Below, one piece after another: positions 9,331-15,925 of a stretch of 64,000 nucleotides of DNA. The position numbers and the translations under genes are program-made. This DNA is from Halomonas urumqiensis. Its GTDB lineage: Bacteria; Pseudomonadota; Gammaproteobacteria; Pseudomonadales; Halomonadaceae. The DNA lies in assembly GCF_003028575.1 (NCBI RefSeq), contig NZ_PYUD01000001.1, forward strand, positions 1,602,331 through 1,666,330. Direction: 5' to 3'. The notes below the pieces were generated by a model. The model was not told the DNA's origin. It saw nothing but the letters and a program-made list of their open reading frames with translations, and did not search any database. How positions within the stretch are numbered: the first letter of the stretch is position 1; each line of letters starts with the position of its first letter.

Positions 9331-10755
9331 TCAATCCCCTCCGGCCAATTCGCGATTCATTTGTCGATCACTGTAGGCGACGCCGTAGTGAGCGCGTGAC
9401 CAGCCATAGAAGACCAGGCCGATCAGCATCCATCCCGCGAACATCAACCACTCCACCGGCGCCAGTGCCGCCGGGCTGCCTGGCATATACATGCCGATCA
9501 GCGCCAGCGACAGCACCACCGCCACTACCCCGACCAGCTTGCCTTGGCGCACCTTGAACGGACGCGGCATGTCCGGTTCACGCGAGCGCAGCACCAGAAA
9601 CGACATGGCAACGAAGAGGTAGGCGATCACGATCCCGAGCCCGCCCGCGACCACCAGCCATACCAGCGCCGGGCGACCGAAGAATGGTGCGATGCAGGAG
9701 AGAATCCCCATCAGCAGGATGGCATTGGTCGGGGTACGGTAGCGCGGGTGCAGCTTGCCCAGGAATGCCGGCAGCATCCCTGAATGGGCCAACGCATAGA
9801 TCGCCCGTGAACCGCCGACATAGAAGGCATTCCAGCTGGTGATGATCCCGGCGATTCCGGCAAGCACCATCAGGTTACCCGCCCAGGGCGCCCCAAACAC
9901 CGCCTGCATGGCATCGGGTACCGAAAGCGAGCTTGCCGCCAGTGCCTCCGGATTCAGCATCAGTGAGGTGCCAAGGATGATCAGCGCATACCAGAATACC
10001 GCCATGATCACCGAGAACATCAGTACCCTGCCGATTTCGCGAAACGGCAGATTGATCTCTTCGGCGGCCTGGGGAATGACATCGAACCCCACGAACATGA
10101 AGGGCACCATGATCAGCACCATCATGATGCCGCCCAGCACGCCTTCCGAGGTATTGAACAGCGGCTCCATCGTGGCGCGCTCACCCTCGAACAGTGAACC
10201 GGTGATGAACATCACCCCGACCACCAGGATCAACACGGTGACGACCTTCTGCACCAGGGCTGCGGTTCGCACGCCAATGTGGTTGATCCACATCATCACC
10301 AGCGAGCCGGCGACACCGACCGCGACCCAGGTGGCCTTGACCTCCCAGCCGGCGATGGTCCAGAGATGCCCGACCGAATAGTTCGGGAACAAATGCTCGA
10401 CCACGGTAGGCAGCGCCACGGCTTCGAAGGCCACCACGCTGACATAGCCCAGTGCGATCGCCCAGGTGCACAAGAAGGACGCAAAATGCCCAAGCGCCCG
10501 GTAGCTGTAGACATGCTCTCCGCCCACCTGTGGCATTGCTGACGCCAACTCGGCGTAGGTCAACCCGACCAGCACAATGGCGATGCCTCCCACGACGAAC
10601 GCGGTGATGGCTCCGAGACTACCCGCCGACTCTATCCAGCTGCCGGTGAGTACGATCCACCCCCAGCCGATCATTGCCCCAAAGGCCAGCGCAAGAACGT
10701 CCTTGCGGGCCAGCACGCGGCTCAGCTGTGGTGTTGACGAATCATCCTTGGACAT
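9331..10755 (-). CDS. APC-superfamily amino-acid permease
   Basis: 474 residues with about twelve hydrophobic helices. The N-terminal signature DVLALAFGAMIGWGWIVLTG matches the substrate-binding unwound helix 1 of APC transporters, followed by a TYAELASAMPQVGGEHVYSY segment on helix 2. The C-terminal part includes LRSREPDMPRPFKV, common in APC permeases. Substrate not determinable. I use ATG 10755, which has GAGG 11 bases upstream; the in-frame TTG at 10764 would place that GAGG too close. The leader carries 13-bp CA-rich repeats on the mRNA strand (see 10778-10868), suggesting post-transcriptional control. Confidence 0.88.
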   Translation of the reverse strand: MSKDDSSTPQLSRVLARKDVLALAFGAMIGWGWIVLTGSWIESAGSLGAITAFVVGGIAIVLVGLTYAELASAMPQVGGEHVYSYRALGHFASFLCTWAIALGYVSVVAFEAVALPTVVEHLFPNYSVGHLWTIAGWEVKATWVAVGVAGSLVMMWINHIGVRTAALVQKVVTVLILVVGVMFITGSLFEGERATMEPLFNTSEGVLGGIMMVLIMVPFMFVGFDVIPQAAEEINLPFREIGRVLMFSVIMAVFWYALIILGTSLMLNPEALAASSLSVPDAMQAVFGAPWAGNLMVLAGIAGIITSWNAFYVGGSRAIYALAHSGMLPAFLGKLHPRYRTPTNAILLMGILSCIAPFFGRPALVWLVVAGGLGIVIAYLFVAMSFLVLRSREPDMPRPFKVRQGKLVGVVAVVLSLALIGMYMPGSPAALAPVEWLMFAGWMLIGLVFYGWSRAHYGVAYSDRQMNRELAGGD

Positions 10756-10777
10756 GGCGTTCAATGCCTCGTTTGGT

Positions 10778-10868
10778 TATTGGTTGTGACGAGAGGTTGT
10801 TGCGAGTGGTTATTTCAAGAGGTTGTTGCGAATGATTATTGAGAATGGTTGTTTCGAGAGCTTGTAAC
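10778..10868 (-). repeat. Seven degenerate 13-bp tandem repeats in the permease leader
   Basis: On the plus strand the consensus is roughly GAGAGGTTGTTGC; best copies begin at 10791, 10804, 10817, 10830, 10843 and 10856, with a weaker one at 10778. On the permease mRNA this becomes a run of CAACAACC-type elements ending 23 bases before the start codon. Such C/A-rich leaders are known targets of GcvB-type small RNAs on amino-acid transporter mRNAs. Copy count was made by eye. Confidence 0.75.
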
Positions 10869-11082
10869 GAAAATACGCGGTCAAGTGACGTGAATCGAGT
10901 CACTAATGATCAACATAATTGACATTAAACCCATTGGCAAGAGGCAATCAGCTGCATGGTCACCTCACTGTCTGCGGCAGGTATTCGGATGTCGAAAGAC
11001 GCTCGGCCCCGATCAAATCATCGCTACGTTACCCTGTAAGGCGTCTTGCGACCTTAAGACGAAGCGTCATGAACGTGTCTAT

Positions 11083-11117
11083 AAAATCAAACAAGTGTCC
11101 CAGCGTTGTCACTTGCC
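11083..11117 (-). terminator. Possible terminator after fdhD
   Basis: On the fdhD strand CAAGTG, a 12-base loop and CACTTG are followed by TTTGATTTTAT, a short imperfect stem with a U-rich tail ten bases after the stop codon. A separate 7-bp hairpin (CGCGCTC/GAGCGCG, 11120-11140) covers the stop codon itself. Confidence 0.4.
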
Positions 11118-11125
11118 TTCGCGCT

Positions 11126-11983
11126 CTAGGTTCGAGCGCGCAGTCGGTCGCCAGGGCGCTTGGCCGGCACTGCATCGAGTATCAACCGTTGGCCTGAGCG
11201 AATCGCCTGGAAATGACGTCCCTTTGCCCGCGCGATCAGCATCACGCCAAAGCGCTCGGCGAGTTCCACACCCTTCTGGGTCACCCCTGAGCGCGACACC
11301 AACACACTGATCCCCATCTGCGCCACCTTCAGCACCATCTCGGAAGTCAGCCGCCCTGTGGTGTAGAAGATGTCGGCAAGGCGCTCTTCGTCGCCGGCAA
11401 GACCCAGCCACTGGCGCCCCGCCAAGGTATCCACGGCATTATGCCGCCCGACGTCCTCGACGAAATCCAGCACCTCCGCCTGATGACACAGCGCACAACC
11501 ATGCACGGCACCGGCACTCTTGTATGTCTCGTTGTGGGCACCGAGATTCTCGAGCAGTGAGTAAAGCACCGACTGCTGCAGCGGGGTGTCGGGCAGTGTC
11601 TGCTTGGGAATCGAATCCAGCAGGCGCCCGAACACTGTGCCCTGGCCACAGCCGGTGGTGACAGTGCGCTGCCCCAGCCGCTCCTCGAGATCTTCCGGCA
11701 AGCGCCGGGTGACCACCGCGGCGGCTTCCACGTCCCAGTCGACGTGAACGGCGACAAGGTCTCGCCTGCTGCCAAGCAATCCCTGGTTGCGCAGATAGCC
11801 CACGACCAGCGCCTCGGGGTCTGCACCGAGGGTCATCAAGGTCACGATCTCACGCTTGTTGAGGTAGACAGTGAGTGCCCGTTCCGCGGCGATGGCCTGC
11901 GGGTGAATGTCACCGAATTCATCGAGCACCTCGATGGTCAAGGTCGCAGGCAGGCGGGCATGGCTCAATTGGACATCCGACAT
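11126..11983 (-). CDS. fdhD: Formate dehydrogenase accessory sulfurtransferase FdhD
   Basis: 285 residues. FdhD takes sulfur from the IscS cysteine desulfurase and transfers it to the molybdenum bis-MGD cofactor, a step needed for formate dehydrogenase activity. The conserved cysteine pair is GCALC in the AVHGCALCHQ segment, followed by EDVGRHNAVDTLAG and the FYTTGRLTSEMVLK motif. ATG 11983 is preceded by AGGAG and gives the normal family length; the open frame continues upstream only through the 15-bp tandem repeats. It is divergent from the DUF3305-DUF3306-fdh genes whose product it matures. Confidence 0.95.
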   Translation of the reverse strand: MSDVQLSHARLPATLTIEVLDEFGDIHPQAIAAERALTVYLNKREIVTLMTLGADPEALVVGYLRNQGLLGSRRDLVAVHVDWDVEAAAVVTRRLPEDLEERLGQRTVTTGCGQGTVFGRLLDSIPKQTLPDTPLQQSVLYSLLENLGAHNETYKSAGAVHGCALCHQAEVLDFVEDVGRHNAVDTLAGRQWLGLAGDEERLADIFYTTGRLTSEMVLKVAQMGISVLVSRSGVTQKGVELAERFGVMLIARAKGRHFQAIRSGQRLILDAVPAKRPGDRLRART

Positions 11984-12043
11984 CCACGGCTCCTGGAAAA
12001 GCGTTGATTGCTGATCATGGCATTCCCTCCAGCAACTGTCTTT

Positions 12044-12103
12044 ACTGAGATCGTCGTTACTAAGTTTGTCGTGACTGAGATCGTCGTGACTAAGATCGTC
12101 GTT
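12044..12103. repeat. Four 15-bp tandem repeats in the fdhD/DUF3305 divergent region
   Basis: Units ACTGAGATCGTCGTT, ACTAAGTTTGTCGTG, ACTGAGATCGTCGTG and ACTAAGATCGTCGTT follow one another without gap. Because 15 is a multiple of three the array reads open in several frames, producing spurious N-terminal extensions (VTEIV-like and DLSHD-like) of both neighbours. It lies 61 bp from the fdhD start and 34 bp from the DUF3305 start. Confidence 0.9.
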
Positions 12104-12136
12104 ATCGGAATGCCCACCAAGGCGAGCAGTGCACCC

Positions 12137-12568
12137 ATGTCGCACACCAACAGTCTTCATACGCTCAGCTTCGATGTCGAGAGCGAAACACGACACGCCA
12201 AGGGCTTCACGTCCACCCAGTGGCGAATCATCCATTTGATGCCCGGCGATGCAGGGCCTATCACACTTGACCTGCAACTCTACCTGACCGAACGAGCGGC
12301 CTACCGCTTCAATCTCAGTGCCGGAATGCCTCAGCTGTTCGTGCGTTGCGGCGAGAGCGGCCAGCCACCAATGCCTTCCGCCATCTCGGCAAGCCAGGAC
12401 GTGGCGGCGTCATGGCTGGATGGTGAGCAGCAGGTTCTCGAGGTCGAAATGCCACTGGCCATTCAGGTCTGGCTCGAAGCCTACCTGGCACGCCATGGTG
12501 AAGCCCCGGACGAGGGCCGCAAGAAGAAGCGCAAGGGGGCGGGTCGCGCCAGGGAGATTTCCTCATGA
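12137..12568 (+). CDS. DUF3305 protein of the formate dehydrogenase locus
   Basis: 143 residues. The core (FTSTQWRIIHLM, LQLYLTERAAYRFNLS, WLDGEQQVLEVEMPLAI) matches DUF3305, a family found almost only beside DUF3306 and respiratory formate dehydrogenase genes. Biochemical role unknown. The C-terminus is strongly basic (KKKRKGAGR). Start chosen at ATG 12137, with AAGGCGAG about 10 bases upstream; ATG 12110 is also possible, and anything further upstream would read through the 15-bp repeats. It overlaps DUF3306 by 4 bp (ATGA). Confidence 0.82.
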   Translation: MSHTNSLHTLSFDVESETRHAKGFTSTQWRIIHLMPGDAGPITLDLQLYLTERAAYRFNLSAGMPQLFVRCGESGQPPMPSAISASQDVAASWLDGEQQVLEVEMPLAIQVWLEAYLARHGEAPDEGRKKKRKGAGRAREISS

Positions 12569-13188
12569 GCCGTGTAAGCCGCTGGTCGAAGCGCAAGCTC
12601 GAGGAGCGTGACACGCCTTCCCACGCTCACCAACCCGACGTATTGGACGACAACGTCGTGCAGGCAGAGCATATGCACGAGGCGGATTTGTCGGTGCATG
12701 AGGAACTCACCGACCCTCCCCCGCCCGGCAGTCTGGACGAGACGCTTCCGGCGCCTGAGACGTTGCCTGCGGGAAGCGACTTCAAAGCCTTCATGGCGCC
12801 GGGTGTCAGCGACGCCCTGCGGCGCCGTGCCCTGCGGCGCATGTTCTCTGCAGGGCATTACGGCATCCGTGATGGCCTGGACGACTACGACGACGATTAT
12901 CGCCAGACGCTCAAGCCGTTGGCCGGCGAACTCGCCCAACGCCTCAGGCAGTGGACGAAGACGCTGGATGACCCCGAAGTTGCTAGCGAGCAAGAAAGTG
13001 AAGGAGCAAGCGACGACGCCGATACTCCGGTGGAGTCGGCTTCTGAAAAGACGGTTTCTGAAGAAGAGCGGATGGCTCGGAACCGTGAGGCCATGAATGA
13101 CGATGCTTGCACCGAACAAGCCAACCGCGAAGAAACCGCCATGGAGGAAACCGGTCTGGAAGAGCCAGGCCCTCTGGGGAAGCGTTAG
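12565..13188 (+). CDS. DUF3306 protein of the formate dehydrogenase locus
   Basis: 207 residues, soluble and very acidic. It begins with SRVSRWSKRKLEER, then has the conserved DUF3306 segment DFKAFMAPGVSDALRRRALRRMF followed by a HYGIRDGLDDYDDDY acidic patch. The last 60 residues are low-complexity Glu/Asp/Ser, poorly conserved. It is presumed to assist formate dehydrogenase assembly because it co-occurs with DUF3305 and fdh genes; mechanism unknown. Translationally coupled to DUF3305. Confidence 0.82.
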   Translation: MSRVSRWSKRKLEERDTPSHAHQPDVLDDNVVQAEHMHEADLSVHEELTDPPPPGSLDETLPAPETLPAGSDFKAFMAPGVSDALRRRALRRMFSAGHYGIRDGLDDYDDDYRQTLKPLAGELAQRLRQWTKTLDDPEVASEQESEGASDDADTPVESASEKTVSEEERMARNREAMNDDACTEQANREETAMEETGLEEPGPLGKR

Positions 13189-13282
13189 ACCAAGGGTGAA
13201 CGGTGAAATCGCGATATATCCATACACTGAATACTTGATTATAACCACATAATAACAAAGTAAAACTCGACCGTGAGGTGGC

Positions 13283-14992
13283 ATGAATCAACCAATCGAT
13301 ACGATGTCGGTGGATGAGTCCGTCAATCGTCAGGCACGCGAGTCCATGCGCCGCCAGGTATCCTGGCCGCTCAACCTGACCCCCTCGCATGTGGAATACA
13401 CAAGCCAGGGTCATGCGTTGTTGATTGGCAATGAAGTCGATGTACGCCATGCAGCCCAACAGCTTCTGAAGCTCGGCCTGCCCTCTCAGACGCTGCTGTT
13501 CACCAAACCAGTCGACGCCGAAGACGCCGTGGTAGCAGACGCCGTGTTGGCCGAGACACAGCATCTTGCCTGCCATGCACTGGATCATGAGTCGGTCTCG
13601 CGGCTGAGCATTGCCGGCTATCTCGGCGCTTTCAGGGTCCAACTCGACCAGCCCGGTGGCAGCGTCAACCTGGCTCGAGCACTTGCCAACCGTGATCACT
13701 TCGACCAGATACTCGACCTTGGCAACACGCCCTCGCTCGCCCTGGAATTGCCACCCCCCGGATACCTGGCCGTATTGGCAAGCGCCCCCGACCTCGCCAC
13801 CCGGCTCGAGGACTTTGCGGGCTTGGTAGGTGAGTTCGACAAGCCACGCTATTTCCAGATCAATCATGAGTTGTGCGCCCACTCCTCCAGTGGTAACACC
13901 GGGTGCACTCGTTGCCTCGCGGTATGCCCCGCCGATGCGATCCAGAGTCACCAGGGCAGGGTCCAATCCCGAATCGAGATCGACCCCTACCGCTGCCATG
14001 GTGTAGGCAGTTGCTCGAGCGCCTGTCCGACAGGGGCGATCTCGTTCCGCCTGCCAGAGACACAACGCCAGCAGGATACCCTGCTTGCCTGGCTCGATGC
14101 CTATCGTCAGGCCGCTGGCACACTGCCGGTGATTCGCTTCGCCACCTCGGAATATCTCGACGGTGACAGTGCCCCGGCTGGCCATGTCATCGACATACCG
14201 TTGGAGGAATTGGGTTCCGCGGGTCACGACCAGTGGCTGACGGCACTGGCGGGAGGGGCGGCCGAAGTACGGATACAGCGCCACCACGACATGCCCGAGA
14301 TACTGCAGGCTTTCATCGACGCCGAACTGTCCCAGGCTCATGCCCTGCTCGCCGCGCTAGGTCACGACACACGCCGGGTGCAGTGGCTCGAGGTCGGCGA
14401 TACTGATGCGCGTGATGCGCTGCCGACGCAGTTGCCGCTCGCCTCGATTGGAGGTTCGCTTGAAGGCACCAGTAAACGCCAACGCCTGAACCAGGTGCTC
14501 GATCACCTTGCCGAACAGGGACGACAGGATGGCCAGCGCCATGCCCTGCCCGCCAGTGCCGCCCATGGCGATATCGCGGTGGACACTCAACGCTGCACCC
14601 TGTGCATGGCGTGTGTCGGCAACTGCCCCACGCCTGCCCTCAAGGCGGGAGAGGACAGCCCCCAGTTGAGCTTTCTTGAGGCGGATTGTGTGCAGTGCGG
14701 CCTGTGCGCCGAGGCATGCCCGGAAGACGCCATCACCCTGCACCCCGGATTTCTGGCTGCCCCCTCAAGACACCACAGGGAGGTTCGTCATGCGGAGGCG
14801 GCCTTCGACTGCATCCGCTGCGGCAAGCCTTTCGCCACGCAAAGCACCATTGCCTCGATCAAGACCAAGCTTGCCGACCACCCCTACTTCAGTGGTGAGG
14901 CGATGTCGCGCCTGGAAATGTGCGAGGACTGCCGGGTCAAGGATGTGTGGCGTGAAATGGCCCGAGACCCTGAAGCGCAACTGAAGGTGTGA
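13283..14992 (+). CDS. Polyferredoxin-like 4Fe-4S protein of the formate dehydrogenase locus
   Basis: 569 residues with at least four CxxCxxC-type clusters: CTRCLAVCPAD and CHGVGSCSSACPTGA near the middle, CTLCMACVGNCPTPAL and CVQCGLCAEACPEDAI further on, then C-terminal CIRC and CEDC pairs. This matches the 4Fe-4S protein that regularly lies between DUF3306 and the TorD-like gene in fdh loci, thought to move electrons or help cluster assembly in the cytoplasm. The ATG has GAGGTG five bases upstream. A 94-bp AT-rich gap before it could hold an internal promoter. Exact role unknown. Confidence 0.85.
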   Translation: MNQPIDTMSVDESVNRQARESMRRQVSWPLNLTPSHVEYTSQGHALLIGNEVDVRHAAQQLLKLGLPSQTLLFTKPVDAEDAVVADAVLAETQHLACHALDHESVSRLSIAGYLGAFRVQLDQPGGSVNLARALANRDHFDQILDLGNTPSLALELPPPGYLAVLASAPDLATRLEDFAGLVGEFDKPRYFQINHELCAHSSSGNTGCTRCLAVCPADAIQSHQGRVQSRIEIDPYRCHGVGSCSSACPTGAISFRLPETQRQQDTLLAWLDAYRQAAGTLPVIRFATSEYLDGDSAPAGHVIDIPLEELGSAGHDQWLTALAGGAAEVRIQRHHDMPEILQAFIDAELSQAHALLAALGHDTRRVQWLEVGDTDARDALPTQLPLASIGGSLEGTSKRQRLNQVLDHLAEQGRQDGQRHALPASAAHGDIAVDTQRCTLCMACVGNCPTPALKAGEDSPQLSFLEADCVQCGLCAEACPEDAITLHPGFLAAPSRHHREVRHAEAAFDCIRCGKPFATQSTIASIKTKLADHPYFSGEAMSRLEMCEDCRVKDVWREMARDPEAQLKV

Positions 14993-14996
14993 ACCG

Positions 14997-15626
14997 ATGA
15001 ACGATACCGCCACACATCTGTATGCGTGCGAACTCGACGACACCCGTGCCTTGAGGGTCGATATCTATCGATTGCTGGCGGGTCTGCTGCGAGCGGCACC
15101 TGACCGGGATCTGCTCGACTGGCTTGCCTCGCTCGAGATAGACGATCCCTCGAGCTCCCTGGCTCCCCACTGGCAGGCGCTGGCAGGGGCCGCAAATGAC
15201 ACTGATGTCGAGACACTCAAACGCGCTCACTTCCGCCACCTTGTCGGGGTCATCCAGGGCGAGGTGGTGCCTTATGCTTCCTGGTATCTCAACGGCGAGC
15301 TGATGGACATGGCGCTGGTGAACCTGCGCCGAGACCTCACGGCGCTCGGGATCGAGCGCAGCGATGCCACCCGTGATCCGGAAGACCACCTGGCGGCTCT
15401 CTGCGAGGTGATGGCGCTGCTCATCGAGGCTCGCTCAGCGGATGACGCCCGGTTCTTCATGACGCATATCGCCCCCTGGGCGACGCGCTTCCTGGATGAC
15501 CTGGCGAGTGTCGATACCCCCTTCTATTCGCGGCTTGGTCGACTAGGCCGGGCCTTCATCGACAAGGAAGAGGCGCTCTCAGCCAATCAGGCGGCGCATG
15601 AACCGGTCAGGCTCGTGGAGCCCTGA
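14997..15626 (+). CDS. TorD/DmsD-family molybdoenzyme chaperone
   Basis: 209 residues, all-helical. The family motif (EPxDH-like) appears as RDPEDHLAALCEVM, preceded by VPYASWYLNGELM. TorD-type chaperones bind the Tat signal of a molybdoenzyme catalytic subunit and hold it until cofactor insertion. Position four bases after the polyferredoxin gene and upstream of fdhA makes FdhA the obvious client. Assignment to the family is firm; client is inferred. Confidence 0.88.
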   Translation: MNDTATHLYACELDDTRALRVDIYRLLAGLLRAAPDRDLLDWLASLEIDDPSSSLAPHWQALAGAANDTDVETLKRAHFRHLVGVIQGEVVPYASWYLNGELMDMALVNLRRDLTALGIERSDATRDPEDHLAALCEVMALLIEARSADDARFFMTHIAPWATRFLDDLASVDTPFYSRLGRLGRAFIDKEEALSANQAAHEPVRLVEP

Positions 15627-15698
15627 CACAGCAGGATGAAGATCATGACCACGACAATAACGCCACCCCATGGCAACACCGTGATCGAGGAGTCCCCG

Positions 15699-15899
15699 AT
15701 GGAACAGGCACGCAACCCCCAGCGCCGTCACTTTCTCAAGACACTTGGTGTGGGCACGGCGGCTGCGGGCACCGCGGCGGCAATCGGCCACGTCACTTTC
15801 GTGCACGCCGAGAACGAGTCGAAGCCGGTCGCCGATACCTCGCGCAGTTACCACGAAACCGACCACATCCGTTCGTTCTATGCCACCTTGCGTGACTGA
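15699..15899 (+). CDS. Small Tat-signal protein of the formate dehydrogenase region
   Basis: 66 residues. Residues 8-16 carry a twin-arginine motif (QRRHFLKTLGV) followed by an alanine/glycine-rich hydrophobic stretch, and then only about 30 mature residues (SRSYHETDHIRSFYATLRD). It corresponds to the short Tat-target protein regularly found just upstream of fdhA. I start it at ATG 15699, which has GAGGAG six bases upstream, rather than the in-frame ATG 15636. Function unknown; it may be a small subunit or an assembly factor of the exported enzyme. Confidence 0.8.
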   Translation: MEQARNPQRRHFLKTLGVGTAAAGTAAAIGHVTFVHAENESKPVADTSRSYHETDHIRSFYATLRD

Positions 15900-15925
15900 C
15901 GGCTAGAAGCCAGGAGAACTTTGCC

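Larger units (their letters stand above)
10756..11125. other. 370-bp intergenic region between permease and fdhD
   Basis: Both flanking genes run leftward. The part nearest the permease holds the 13-bp repeats; the central part is AT-richer with no credible open frame; the right edge holds fdhD terminator-like hairpins. GCGTCTT/AAGACG inverted elements around 11002-11072 could form a hairpin but I cannot assign them. A promoter for the permease must lie here, but I do not see a convincing one. Confidence 0.6.

Noticed and set aside
12983..14341. 452-residue open frame on the minus strand opposite the polyferredoxin gene
   Set aside because: It lies antisense to a gene with multiple clear 4Fe-4S motifs, has no recognisable domain and is typical of spurious long antisense frames in GC-rich DNA.
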